Shown: piece by piece, positions 33,031 through 41,649 of the stretch
How positions within the stretch are numbered: position 1 is the first letter of the stretch
Layout: each line of letters begins with the position of its first letter
Assembly (NCBI GenBank): GCA_037138755.1
Contig: JBAXHT010000002.1
Span: 310,001 to 374,000 of the forward strand
DNA length: 64,000 nt
Origin: Armatimonadota bacterium
GTDB lineage: Bacteria; Armatimonadota; Fimbriimonadia; Fimbriimonadales; Fimbriimonadaceae
Direction: 5' to 3'
Made by a program: the position numbers and the translations under genes
The notes under the pieces: generated by a model
Databases searched by the model: none
Told to the model about the DNA's origin: nothing
The model's input: only the letters and a program-made list of their open reading frames with translations

Positions 33031-34065
33031 TCAAGGCAACTTCCTGAATCTAATTTCTCGTTTGTCAGGACTGGTCTTTGCCATCCCGCCTCCCTTTGCT
33101 GAAGTACCTGCGTTAATAAAATAGTAGGCGGATGTGCTACCGACTTTGAGATTCCGACGCTCAACATCCATGAATCCAGCAATCTGAACGGCATTAAGCA
33201 CGAAATACCTGATAACCCCTTCAGAAGCGCCATAGGATTTCCCATCAAGAGCCGAAGTCGGATCGAGAAGTTTCCAACCATATGGAGCAAGATTGGCATA
33301 CAAAAACGAGTGACTCAATGTGTCGTTCCCAGACTGACTCCAAAATCCGCCGTAAACTTGGAAGCAAGGAATATGTTGCTTTCTTAGTACCGCGCCGTAG
33401 AGAGTTGCAGCCGTTTGGCAACCAAATTCCGTCAACTGACAGATCCCGCTGGCATGTTGCGAGTCACCTCGCCTGCCACCTGGGCCCGCTGGGATTTTGG
33501 AGTATTTGAAGCACTTATCCAAAACTTTGTACGTGCGCTCAATGTATTCAGACCAGCGCTCAGACTCTCCCTTTTGCATCTCCCATTTTTTGTACCACTC
33601 CTGAAACTTCGGATGCTCGTAGTCGTAGCTCACTTCTTCCCCGAGGGAGACAAACTGGGGTGTCATTGTGACCGGTTCAGTGCTAACAGCGTTGGCTTGG
33701 ATATAGCTCCAAATTTCTGCCTTCATTATCACGGTCATTGTTTTCGCCTCGGGCATGACCTCAAGACACCACATCTGTTGTTGCCCACGGTTGAGGGGAC
33801 CTGAAATTTTGCGCAACACACGACCGCCTTCGACAGTTACAGAGTCGGAAATGATTTCCTGAGTGGGCAAATTTGGCGGGCGGCAGACCATGATCTCAAC
33901 CGTCTTACCGGGCTCGCACGACTGAACCCATTCTCGCGCCGTGAGCTCGCCTCGCAACTTTCCATAACGTTGGAAACCAGCCTCCATTGCCAAAGCTGGT
34001 TTTGAACCGGTGTTCTGCATAGGTTCCTTGTTTGCCAACAGCACTAGAGCGGATAAACCAAGCAT
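33031..34065 (-). CDS. Transglutaminase-like protein with signal peptide
   Basis: A 344-residue exported protein. The start at ATG 34065 (MLGLSALVLLANKEP) is supported by TATATT (34072-34077) 6 bases upstream; the frame runs 35 codons further. From ~residue 185 a transglutaminase/cysteine-protease-like core appears: SGICQLTEFGCQTAATLYGAVLRKQHIPCFQVYGGF (Cys), LSHSFLYANLAPYGWKLLDPT (His, Asp). Bacterial members are often peptide- or glycan-processing enzymes; the substrate is unknown. Convergent with aspS. Confidence 0.65.
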   Translation of the reverse strand: MLGLSALVLLANKEPMQNTGSKPALAMEAGFQRYGKLRGELTAREWVQSCEPGKTVEIMVCRPPNLPTQEIISDSVTVEGGRVLRKISGPLNRGQQQMWCLEVMPEAKTMTVIMKAEIWSYIQANAVSTEPVTMTPQFVSLGEEVSYDYEHPKFQEWYKKWEMQKGESERWSEYIERTYKVLDKCFKYSKIPAGPGGRRGDSQHASGICQLTEFGCQTAATLYGAVLRKQHIPCFQVYGGFWSQSGNDTLSHSFLYANLAPYGWKLLDPTSALDGKSYGASEGVIRYFVLNAVQIAGFMDVERRNLKVGSTSAYYFINAGTSAKGGGMAKTSPDKREIRFRKLP

Positions 34066-34239
34066 CCGTAAAATATACACCAATTGTTGGCTGTCAGAAT
34101 TTTTACGTGTGAGGGTCACGATCAGTCCACGGACGAGGGACCTTCTTCTATGCGCCGACGTTCGACACAATTCAATCCTAGTGTCCTCCAGCTATAGAGG
34201 ACATTAGAATTCTTGGTAAGCTTTTGAGGAATCTAGGGC

Positions 34240-35097
34240 TTAGTCAACTACTTCGAGATCAACCGCCGGAACCATGCCGATTCTGGCGCCTTCGGCCAGT
34301 AGCAATCGGATCGCCTTGACGCCTTCTTCGCCCATATCGCGAGTTCGCTCGTTGACGTACATGCCGACGAACTTGTCGGAAGTTCCCTCGTCCATTCCAC
34401 GAGCGTATTGCAGGGCGTGGCCAAGGGCGTTTTGGCGGTTATGGAGACCGGCTTCAATTGACTCTCGCATGCAGCGAGAGACTTCGATGACGGCGTCGTG
34501 GCCGAGGTCTTTGCGAACGACATTCACACCCAATGGTAATGGGAGGCCGGTCTTCTTGCGCCACCACATGCCCATGTTTGCGATCTCATAGAGGCCTTCT
34601 TCGGAGTAAGTCAGTTGGCTCTCGTGAATGATCAGACCAGCGACGTAGTCGCCGCGTTGAACTGCGGGGACGATTTCGTCGAAGGGGACGACCTCGTACT
34701 TCAGGTTCGCGTTGGTGCCAAAAGTGTCTTCGAAGAACAGGTTGAGTTCAAGAAATGCGGATGTGAGCTTGCCAGGAACCGCAATCGTGATCTCTTCTAG
34801 CGAAGAAACCGAAATTGGCGAAGCGGCAACCACCATCGGGCCGTATCCGTCGCCAAACGAGCCACCGTGCCGAAGCAAGGCGTACTTGTCTGCCACGTAG
34901 GCAAAAGCGTGAACCGAAATCGCGGTGGATTCGAGCTTGCCTTCCATCGCCCAGTCGTTGAGGGTCTGGATGTCGCGCAGGATGTGCTCGAACTGAAATT
35001 CGGACTTGACGGTGCCGGATGCGAGGCCCCAGAACATGAAGGCGTCGTCGGAATCGGGCGAGTGGCCGAGGCGAATCGTTTGCGCGGCGGTAGTCAC
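34240..35097 (-). CDS. mqnD: 1,4-dihydroxy-6-naphthoate synthase
   Basis: A 285-residue enzyme of the futalosine pathway to menaquinone, with a periplasmic-binding-protein fold. It opens IRLGHSPDSDDAFMFWGLASG, then ISVHAFAYVADKYALLRHGGSFGDGYGP and GLIIHESQLTYSEEGLYEIANMGMWWRKKTGLPLPLGVN, all MqnD hallmarks. It starts with GTG, with TAGACT (35104-35109) 6 bases upstream. The presence of this gene shows that the organism makes menaquinone by futalosine and not the classical route, as is common in deep-branching bacteria. Confidence 0.92.
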   Translation of the reverse strand: MTTAAQTIRLGHSPDSDDAFMFWGLASGTVKSEFQFEHILRDIQTLNDWAMEGKLESTAISVHAFAYVADKYALLRHGGSFGDGYGPMVVAASPISVSSLEEITIAVPGKLTSAFLELNLFFEDTFGTNANLKYEVVPFDEIVPAVQRGDYVAGLIIHESQLTYSEEGLYEIANMGMWWRKKTGLPLPLGVNVVRKDLGHDAVIEVSRCMRESIEAGLHNRQNALGHALQYARGMDEGTSDKFVGMYVNERTRDMGEEGVKAIRLLLAEGARIGMVPAVDLEVVD

Positions 35098-35135
35098 ATG
35101 TATAGTCTACGTCCCCAACCGCGCTAAAATAGCGT

Positions 35136-35900
35136 GTGGCGCGAAAACCAACCCTGAGTCCAAGCCGGATCACAACGTTTCTCGCGTGCCCAAGCAAGTA
35201 CCTCTGGACCTATATTGACCCGCGCGGGAAGTGGTATTTGCGAGCGAAAAGCTACTACTCATTCGGCACGACTCTGCACAAGGTAATGGAGCGGTTTCAC
35301 GACGAGGGGGACCAGGGCGTCACCACGGTCGGCGATGCGCTACGGATCTACGAAGAGAGTTGGATTGACGCGGGATTTGCTTCGGCTGAGGAGATGCAGG
35401 AGGCTTACGGCGAAGGCAAGGAAATTGTTGCGGCGGTGATTGCCGAGGAAGAAGTCGCTCGTCGCGAGTCAGGAGTTAGGACTTTGGCGGTTGAGAAGCT
35501 TTTGAAACGCGACTTAGGGCCGTTTGAGCTGATAGGGCGCGTGGATCGGCTGGATGAGTATCCGGATGGTCGGATCGATATTGTTGACTACAAATCTGGG
35601 CGCGCATCGGTTACAGAGGCTCAAGTTAAGGACGATTTGGCGATGGCTTGCTACCAGTTGCTTGCTCGGTCTATTTTCCCCGATCGTCCGGTGACGGCGA
35701 CGATTCATGCTCTGCGGGTGCAGGCAAGGGCCACTACTTCTCTTTCGGCACTTGAACTCGAGGAGTTTGAGCGGGACATTGTTCAGATTGGCGAGACGAT
35801 TCTCTCGGCTTCCATTGATGACTATTCTCCGCGGCCGAAGCCGCTTTGCGATGGTTGCGACTTCCTTGCGCTTTGCAAGAAGGATCCGAGGTACGAATGA
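35136..35900 (+). CDS. PD-(D/E)XK nuclease-superfamily protein with Fe-S-type cysteines
   Basis: A 254-residue protein of the RecB/Cas4-like (PDDEXK_1) family. SRITTFLACPSKYLWTY at the start holds the first cysteine. The active site is GRVDRLDE...IDIVDYKSG (D and D-x-K near residues 130-150). The C-terminal LCDGCDFLALCKKDP supplies the other cysteines expected for a 4Fe-4S cluster. TAAAAT (35125-35130) is 5 bases before the GTG start. It overlaps the next gene by 4 bases. No CRISPR genes or addAB are nearby. Confidence 0.82.
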   Translation: MARKPTLSPSRITTFLACPSKYLWTYIDPRGKWYLRAKSYYSFGTTLHKVMERFHDEGDQGVTTVGDALRIYEESWIDAGFASAEEMQEAYGEGKEIVAAVIAEEEVARRESGVRTLAVEKLLKRDLGPFELIGRVDRLDEYPDGRIDIVDYKSGRASVTEAQVKDDLAMACYQLLARSIFPDRPVTATIHALRVQARATTSLSALELEEFERDIVQIGETILSASIDDYSPRPKPLCDGCDFLALCKKDPRYE

Positions 35901-36463
35901 CTCCGTTACCGCGCGAATTTGGAGCCAAGCTCGGTGCTTGGGACCCGGTGAACGGGTGGGCACCAGTTGCCTGGCAAGATACGTATTCTAAGGAAGCGAT
36001 TTCGGGCGTTTCTCGTTTACTCGTGGCCCCTCGTCGCCCTTTAGAGTTTGTCTCGGAAGTGTTGGGAGTTTATGGGGAGAGATTTCGGCTCGTTTATTTG
36101 TTGGTCACTCCGCCGGACGGATACGAGTTTGCTCGTTACGAACTTGCATCGCTTTCGCTTGCTGAAGTTCAAGCCTTTCTGTCTGAGTTTGGTGTGTTCT
36201 TGGGACGAGATGCGCGGCATCACGTTTGGATTCACGCTATGGATAGCGGTGGAACGATTATCTGGGACGAGCATGATTGGGTGTATTGCTACGGCCATCT
36301 GTCATCGGTTTCTGAATTGTTGGTCGAGAAAGGCTTCATTGAAGGCAAGCCCGAAATCCCATTTCCACACCTTCATAACGAAGACCCTGACCTAACTCCT
36401 GAGATGGAGCGAATGCTGACTAGCCTTCCCTGGGTCCAAACGCCAGTTTCCAACCCTCACTAA
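35897..36463 (+). CDS. Unknown protein coupled to the PD-(D/E)XK nuclease (188 aa)
   Basis: A soluble 188-residue protein, start overlapping the nuclease stop (ATGA). Aromatic residues are frequent (WDPVNGWAPVAWQDTYS, RHHVWIHAMDSGGTIIWDEHDWVYCYGHL). I do not recognise the family. The overlap means the two proteins are made together, so a shared function in DNA processing is possible but unproven. Confidence 0.65.
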   Translation: MTPLPREFGAKLGAWDPVNGWAPVAWQDTYSKEAISGVSRLLVAPRRPLEFVSEVLGVYGERFRLVYLLVTPPDGYEFARYELASLSLAEVQAFLSEFGVFLGRDARHHVWIHAMDSGGTIIWDEHDWVYCYGHLSSVSELLVEKGFIEGKPEIPFPHLHNEDPDLTPEMERMLTSLPWVQTPVSNPH

Positions 36464-36474
36464 TCTGCGATTGC

Positions 36475-36507
36475 AACCTAACGCTAGGTTAAGCGTAAGT
36501 GTATAAT
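36475..36507 (+). promoter_or_regulatory. pspA promoter with an inverted repeat over the -35
   Basis: TATAAT stands at 36502-36507, giving a ~25-base leader before the pspA ATG at 36537. AACCTA-ACGC-TAGGTT (36475-36490) is a perfect 6-bp inverted repeat located where the -35 hexamer would be. It is a candidate binding site for a repressor or activator of the stress gene. Confidence 0.45.
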
Positions 36508-36536
36508 TAGCGTCAAACCGCGCGGAATTACACCCA

Positions 36537-37325
36537 ATGAAACGATTTCTCAACTGGCTAAAAGGGCTCTTCAACAAGACGATGGACAAGTTGGAGGATC
36601 CCGAAGTGATGCTGGATCAGGCCAAGAAGGACATGCAAGCGGCTCTTTTGAGTAACCGCGAGAAGGCAGTTCAGGCGATCACCCAGAAGAATATGCTGGA
36701 GAACGAGCTGAAGCAGCAGCAGAATAAGGCCGCTTCGCTTGAGTCCAAAGCGACCATGGCTCTTAAGCAGGGTGACCGTGCGCTGGCGACTCAGTTCATG
36801 CGCGAGAAGATGAACATTGACTCGGTCGTTGCTTCTTTGCAGGCTTCATACGATTCTGCGGTCGCCACCGTTGAGCAGGTTAAAGTTGGCATCAAGCGTC
36901 AGGAAGAAGAGGTTCGCAAGAAGACCGCCGAAGCTCTGGCGCTCAAGGCTCAGTGGAAGTCGGCTCAGATTCAATCGTCGATCAGCAAGGCCCTCGACGG
37001 ACTCTCGTTCGAGAACGAATTCGAAGGTTTTGGCGCGGTTGAGAACCGAATCAAAGAGAAGCAATCCGAAGCGGCTGCTCGGGCCGAAATGGGTAACGAG
37101 TCGCTCTTCGGAAAGATTCAGCAGATGGAGTCCACTTCGCGCGACCTCGAAGCTGAGTCCGAGCTCGATAAGCTGGAAGAGAAGCTTGGTCTGAAGCCGG
37201 TCACGGCTACTGAGTCGGTGACTCCTTCGGTGAGTGTTGTTCAGGGCGGAGCAGCAGCTCCTGGGGCTTCGGCAAGTGAAGCCGAGAAAGCTCTCGAAGA
37301 TCTCGAGAAGCGATTGAATAGCTAG
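36537..37325 (+). CDS. pspA: PspA/IM30 (ESCRT-III-like) membrane-stress protein
   Basis: A 262-residue PspA-family protein. The start MKRFLNWLKGLFNKTMDKLEDPEVMLDQAKKDM has the amphipathic helix and first coiled-coil signature. Long coiled coils follow to residue ~215, then a Val/Ala/Ser-rich linker and a last short helix (ASEAEKALEDLEKRLNS). PspA forms ESCRT-III-like assemblies that protect and remodel the inner membrane. No pspBC or pspF gene is present. Confidence 0.93.
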   Translation: MKRFLNWLKGLFNKTMDKLEDPEVMLDQAKKDMQAALLSNREKAVQAITQKNMLENELKQQQNKAASLESKATMALKQGDRALATQFMREKMNIDSVVASLQASYDSAVATVEQVKVGIKRQEEEVRKKTAEALALKAQWKSAQIQSSISKALDGLSFENEFEGFGAVENRIKEKQSEAAARAEMGNESLFGKIQQMESTSRDLEAESELDKLEEKLGLKPVTATESVTPSVSVVQGGAAAPGASASEAEKALEDLEKRLNS

Positions 37326-37381
37326 TTCCGTTGGAGTAGTGGAGATATAACTTCAACTCCAATTTGTGCGTATGCACTGAT

Positions 37382-37546
37382 ATGCTCAAACCAATTCTGG
37401 GACTTCTGATCGGTGCAGTGCTGGGATTCGGCTACCACAAGCTGATGGTCCGTTGCAACTCGGGCTGCCCTAACATGAAGTACCCGATGCTTCCGGTCGC
37501 AGTTCTTGGTGCGATTGGCGGCTTCATCGGCTCACGAATCAAGTAA
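37382..37546 (+). CDS. DUF6132-like small membrane protein (54 aa)
   Basis: It begins MLKPILGLLIGAVLGFGYHKLM and ends VAVLGAIGGFIGSRIK: two short glycine-rich membrane helices flanking a Cys pair (CNSGCP). This is the layout of DUF6132 peptides, whose role is unknown. The stop TAA is part of the TAACCT box that serves the next gene. Confidence 0.6.
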   Translation: MLKPILGLLIGAVLGFGYHKLMVRCNSGCPNMKYPMLPVAVLGAIGGFIGSRIK

Positions 37547-37556
37547 CCTTAACCTC

Positions 37557-38273
37557 ATGGCATCTGCTGAGTTGATGCGCCTCCATAAGCTCCACGAGAT
37601 TGATCGTGCGATTCTACAAATTCGCAAGCGCGCGGCGGCGATGGAAGAAGGTGTCAAGTTGCAAGCTCTTGCCGAAAGGGCAAAAGCCAACTTCGCTGAG
37701 GCGAACGCGAAGTACCACGAAAAGCACGGCGAGCAGCGGGATCTCGAACTGGCAAACCAGCAAATTGCCGATAAGGTGCTGTCGATCGAGAAGCAACTGT
37801 TCGGAGGGAAGATCACTAACCCGAAGGAGATCGAGGCACTCGAACATCAAAAGGCTCGGCTTATTGCCAACCAATCGGTTAACGACGAGAAAATCCTTGT
37901 TTACTGGGACGAGGTTCCACCGCTGAAGTCGGCCGCCGAGGAAGCGAAAAAGCAAGCCGAGGCGGCGATCAAGAAGTTCGCAGACTGGAGGACCATGGCG
38001 GCGACCCAGAAAGCAGAGCTAGAAATGCGGTTTAAGGAGCTGAGTTCGCAGCGGCCCGCTTTGGCAAAGACAATTGGCCCAGCGCTCATTGGGCGGTACG
38101 ACGCAATTCGGGCCAAACACCATGTCGGAATGGCGGATGTTACTCACGAAAAGACCTGCGAGGAGTGTGGCTCGACGATTCCCGAGATGGTGATGGTGCA
38201 GCTCATCGAGGACAAAGTGGTTGTGTGCGAGGGGTGCAGCCGGATCCTGTATTACACCGGCGGTGTGATTTGA
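37557..38273 (+). CDS. COG1579 coiled-coil zinc-ribbon protein
   Basis: A 238-residue protein with a long coiled-coil (residues ~15-190) and a C-terminal zinc ribbon, CEECGSTIPEMVMVQLIEDKVVVCEGCSRILYY, whose four cysteines bind zinc. This is the COG1579 arrangement of predicted nucleic-acid-binding proteins. TAACCT (37544-37549) is 7 bases before the ATG at 37557. The TTG start of the following lipoprotein overlaps its stop. Confidence 0.85.
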   Translation: MASAELMRLHKLHEIDRAILQIRKRAAAMEEGVKLQALAERAKANFAEANAKYHEKHGEQRDLELANQQIADKVLSIEKQLFGGKITNPKEIEALEHQKARLIANQSVNDEKILVYWDEVPPLKSAAEEAKKQAEAAIKKFADWRTMAATQKAELEMRFKELSSQRPALAKTIGPALIGRYDAIRAKHHVGMADVTHEKTCEECGSTIPEMVMVQLIEDKVVVCEGCSRILYYTGGVI

Positions 38274-38947
38274 GGGCTTGGCCTGGTCTGCTTGCTTTGA
38301 CCCTCTTAGGCTGCGCTAAATCGCCCCTAAACCCTGATGCCGACGCGACGCGTCTCATTTTCCGAATGTCGGTAGACGGCCAAGTCCGCTCCGACTACGT
38401 GTACATCTTTGCGATTCGGACGAGCACCGACCTCAACCCGACCACCGACGGCCCTCTTCCGGTTGTGGCGTTTCCTACCAATAACGGCTTTCTGACAGGC
38501 AATGCCACTTACTTTGTCCGCTGGACACCCGAGACGCGCCAGTACACTTTGTATAAGTTTACGGATTCATCCTTATCGTTTTTCAATGCGGTCGGTATCC
38601 CACTCAACTCGCTCGACGTCTCGACCGGATCAAAGACGCTCGGCTTCGAGCTTTCTTTGAACCAGTTAGCCGATACGGTGGCGGATGCCAAGGCGCTTCA
38701 GTCGATCCAAGTCAATCTGCTGACCATGAACCGGCTTCTCGACCCGTCGAGCGGATCGAGTCGGATCATTGACAGCCTGGGGAACAATCGGAACATCGCG
38801 GAGATCAACTCATTCGTTCGGATTCCGCTAGCCACATCGCAGGTGTACGACAACTCACGCTTTGCTTTCCTTGAGCCAAGCACGCCAGACACAAACGACC
38901 CAGATCTCGACATCCGGGACTGGAGCATTGAGGTTCGCAACCAGTGA
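38270..38947 (+). CDS. Putative lipoprotein (225 aa)
   Basis: The start is TTG 38270, overlapping the zinc-ribbon stop (TTGA). It gives LRAWPGLLALTLLGCAKSP, a signal peptide with the lipobox L-L-G-C. The mature part is beta-rich (TRLIFRMSVDGQVRSDYVYIFAIRTS, YFVRWTPETRQYTLYKF). No other start gives a signal peptide. It resembles secreted beta-sheet proteins of unknown function. The rfbD start overlaps its stop (GTGA). Confidence 0.65.
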   Translation: MRAWPGLLALTLLGCAKSPLNPDADATRLIFRMSVDGQVRSDYVYIFAIRTSTDLNPTTDGPLPVVAFPTNNGFLTGNATYFVRWTPETRQYTLYKFTDSSLSFFNAVGIPLNSLDVSTGSKTLGFELSLNQLADTVADAKALQSIQVNLLTMNRLLDPSSGSSRIIDSLGNNRNIAEINSFVRIPLATSQVYDNSRFAFLEPSTPDTNDPDLDIRDWSIEVRNQ

Positions 38948-39819
38948 AAGTCACGGTTCTTGGCTCGAACGGAATGCTCGGTACCGACGTGGTGAAGGTG
39001 CTTGAGGCATTGGGTCATGAGGTTCGCGCTTTGACCCGCGCCGATATCGATCTCACAAAGCCGGCGACGATTAACGACTGCAAATGGCTTGCGAAGAAGA
39101 ACGCCGACTGGGTGGTGAACTGCATCGGTTACACCGCGGTTGATAAAGCTGAGGAAGAGCCGGAAGTAGCGTTTGACGTCAATGAAGAGGGGATTTTGAA
39201 CTTGTGTGGCAAGCTCAACGGGGGACCTCGATTGTTACACGTCTCTACAGATTTTGTATTTGATGGCTCGGCTTCGGCTCCTTATGTCGAAACCGACGAG
39301 ACGAATCCCTTGGGGATTTACGGACAATCTAAGCTCGCGGGAGAGCACTACGCAGAGGCGATGCTTGATGATCCGGTGATCTTCCGCACAAGCTGGCTTT
39401 TTGGACCCAGCGGAAAGAGCTTTCCTTTGACGATGATAAACGCTCACAATGCTGGGCGCCAACTTCGGGTGATCGGAGACCAGTTCGGGTGTCCGACGTA
39501 CACTGTTGACTTGGCGACCGCAATCGCTTCGGCGATAGAAGGGGGGTTGCCTTCAGGGGTTTACCATGCTTGTGGTAGCGAGTCGATGAGCTGGCACGAG
39601 TTCGCGGAGCGTGTGCTGTCGGTTTATCGAGACGAATCGGTTTCGGTTGAAAAGATAGGCACGGCGGACTATCCCACTCCTGCCCAGCGACCGGCTTACT
39701 CGGTGATGAGTAACGCCAAGCTAGCCGGGGCCGGGATCAATCCTTGGCGGTCGACTGAGTCGGCGGTTGAAGAGTTTGTTGAGCGGTTGCGTCGAGCAGG
39801 TAAGATTTCGAGACTATGA
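38944..39819 (+). CDS. rfbD: dTDP-4-dehydrorhamnose reductase
   Basis: A 291-residue short-chain reductase for the last step of dTDP-L-rhamnose synthesis. It shows the GSNGMLGTDVVKVL nucleotide-binding loop, NCIGYTAVDKAEEEPEVAFDVN, HVSTDFVFDG, the catalytic YGQSK, and RTSWLFGPSGKSF. It starts with GTG and overlaps both neighbours by 4 bases. Other dTDP-rhamnose genes are not nearby. Confidence 0.9.
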   Translation: MKVTVLGSNGMLGTDVVKVLEALGHEVRALTRADIDLTKPATINDCKWLAKKNADWVVNCIGYTAVDKAEEEPEVAFDVNEEGILNLCGKLNGGPRLLHVSTDFVFDGSASAPYVETDETNPLGIYGQSKLAGEHYAEAMLDDPVIFRTSWLFGPSGKSFPLTMINAHNAGRQLRVIGDQFGCPTYTVDLATAIASAIEGGLPSGVYHACGSESMSWHEFAERVLSVYRDESVSVEKIGTADYPTPAQRPAYSVMSNAKLAGAGINPWRSTESAVEEFVERLRRAGKISRL

Positions 39820-40262
39820 GCGGAATCTTCGCGTTTTCGATGTTGTTAGCTGGTCAATCATCAGTGACCGCGACCCTTTCGATCCCAGTTTACGATTTTG
39901 ACTACAAGACAAGCGCGGTCAAGGGAGGGGTACCCACAAAGCTCCCGACTGGATTCAAAGAAGTGAAACCAGGCACGGGGAAAATCGAATCCAAAAGCGG
40001 CTCGATCTCGTTCACGCTAGCCAAGTCGGGTCAGCCGATCCCGACTCCGCAACGAAACCCCGAAGCTAAGAAAGGTGAAGAGTGGACGACTATTCGCCTC
40101 GTGAAGTGGATCGGTTGGCGCAACCTCAAGGGGAATCAGGAATTCTATAAGCTCACTTGGAGCAGCTACCGGGTTAACGCAGTTCTGACCGCGAAAACGA
40201 AGAATGATCTGCCCGAACTACGCAAGGCGCTCGGGGTCATGTGCGATAACTTGACGTTCTGA
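39816..40262 (+). CDS. Secreted hypothetical protein (148 aa), intact copy
   Basis: A protein with a short signal-like start (MSGIFAFSMLLAGQSSVTA). The body contains SVYDFDYKT-like beta strands and ends SSYRVNAVLTAKTKNDLPELRKALGVMCDNLTF. Its 3' end overlaps the convergent acyltransferase gene by 45 bases, and a decayed copy lies 1.4 kb away at 41415-41649. Function unknown. Confidence 0.6.
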   Translation: MSGIFAFSMLLAGQSSVTATLSIPVYDFDYKTSAVKGGVPTKLPTGFKEVKPGTGKIESKSGSISFTLAKSGQPIPTPQRNPEAKKGEEWTTIRLVKWIGWRNLKGNQEFYKLTWSSYRVNAVLTAKTKNDLPELRKALGVMCDNLTF

Positions 40263-41282
40263 GCGAGTCGCAACTAACCGTTTTCCTAGTTTGATACCCG
40301 GCTGTTCAATGAAACGGTAGGTAAGAGCTGAAACCAGGACAGTAGACGCGAATAGTGCAAACGTAAAGTATGCCGTATTGCTCATAACGCCAGTTGGTCG
40401 CAGCCAAATCAGTACCACTCCGTGAACGAGATAGATCGAGTAGCTGATCGTGCCCAAATACACAAACAAAGGAGAAACCTTTGTGTCGTTTGCAGAAAGC
40501 GCGACGATGAATCCGCCTACGGCAACCAGCATGGTCGGGTAGTGGCTCAATGTCGCCAGTGAGTTAGCGTTGATGGAGATTGACGTGAACCACTGGAGCG
40601 ATATTGAAGACACTGCCAGGGCTGTTATCATCACAATCTGGCGCTTCGTGATTTCGGCAGCGCGGTAGGAGTAGTACGCACAGCCGAGGAACATGAAGGC
40701 GAAGCCAATCAGTCGATCTCCACCTAACGACCGACCTGTCACCCATGATGCTAGATTGAGGAGGATTAGTAGTACTGAGATGGTCGGGCTGAGCTTGTAC
40801 AATTTTGAGCTCCTATTAAGAGCAAACAGAGTCCCAAGAAGACAGTAGAACACGAGTTCATAACCTAGCGTCCAGTAGGCACCCCGTAAGCTAGGGAATC
40901 CAAGAAACTCTTGCACCATTGTTAGGTTCAGAACTGCACTCAAAACAAAGGATTTAGGACTTAACCAAGGTGTCGCCCCGATCATAAAGCCAGTTATTGA
41001 AACGGCCAGGCTAACAATAAACAGTGGGTACATCCTAAACACTCGACCGATCGCAAAGTCCTTTACGGTTTTGACTCTCTTGAGGCTAAAGGGAATCACG
41101 AATCCGCTTATCATGAAGAAGAGATAGACTCCCCCCGCGCCGAGATGGATGAATTGGCTGATTGATTTGAATGTGGCTAAAGAGGCAATCTCGATTGCGT
41201 GGGCCACAAGCACTGCAATTGCGGCGAAGCCGCGTGCCGCATCTATGCCCTTGTATCGACTTTGGTCGGTTGCCTGGGCCAT
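40218..41282 (-). CDS. Acyltransferase-3 family membrane protein
   Basis: A 354-residue protein with about ten membrane helices. It starts YKGIDAARGFAAIAVLVAHA, the acyltransferase-3 signature with the catalytic histidine, then FFMISGFVIPFSL and RVFRMYPLF. The family O-acylates sugars of surface polysaccharide or peptidoglycan. TATACT lies 8 bases before the ATG at 41282. The last 13 or so residues (ERQVIAHDPERLA) are the antisense of the 3' end of the convergent 148-residue gene. Confidence 0.9.
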   Translation of the reverse strand: MAQATDQSRYKGIDAARGFAAIAVLVAHAIEIASLATFKSISQFIHLGAGGVYLFFMISGFVIPFSLKRVKTVKDFAIGRVFRMYPLFIVSLAVSITGFMIGATPWLSPKSFVLSAVLNLTMVQEFLGFPSLRGAYWTLGYELVFYCLLGTLFALNRSSKLYKLSPTISVLLILLNLASWVTGRSLGGDRLIGFAFMFLGCAYYSYRAAEITKRQIVMITALAVSSISLQWFTSISINANSLATLSHYPTMLVAVGGFIVALSANDTKVSPLFVYLGTISYSIYLVHGVVLIWLRPTGVMSNTAYFTFALFASTVLVSALTYRFIEQPGIKLGKRLVATRSERQVIAHDPERLA

Positions 41283-41414
41283 TAGTTGCGAGTATATCCC
41301 AGGGAGTTGCGACACTCCTCGAGCGCAGCTATTCTCTTGCTGGGTGATTTGCCTGATTCATCTGCCGGAATATGAATCTTAGTGTAACGTCTGGGTCAGA
41401 GCTTCATGAACTAG

Positions 41415-41649
41415 GGCGGGTTCTCAGGCGGCCATGCGTCAAGAACCCCGAGGCTAAGTAGGGTTAGAAACGGACCGCTGTCCACTTTGAGAATTCGACT
41501 GGATGGCAAAACCTCGAGAGAGACTCAGAATTTCGCAAGGTCACTTGTAGCAGCAACCAGGCAATGCGGTTCTGAGCGCGAAATCCAAGTCGGATCTCTA
41601 TGAACTACGCAAGGCGCTCGAGGTCATGTGCAACAACTTGACGTTCTAA
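41415..41649 (+). pseudogene. Decayed copy of the 148-residue secreted-protein gene
   Basis: This aligns with 40030-40262. With one frameshift it reads EFRKVTCSSNQ ... VLSAKSKSDLYELRKALEVMCNNLTF, against EFYKLTWSSYR ... VLTAKTKNDLPELRKALGVMCDNLTF in the intact gene. The 3' ~50 bases are almost identical, while upstream stops and the frameshift mark it as dead. Its 5' half is missing or unrecognisable. The end overlaps the last codons of the membrane-protein gene on the other strand. Confidence 0.8.

Noticed and set aside
35136-35900. Cas4
   Set aside because: The nuclease fold and cysteines are Cas4-like, but there is no CRISPR locus; a general PD-(D/E)XK label is safer.
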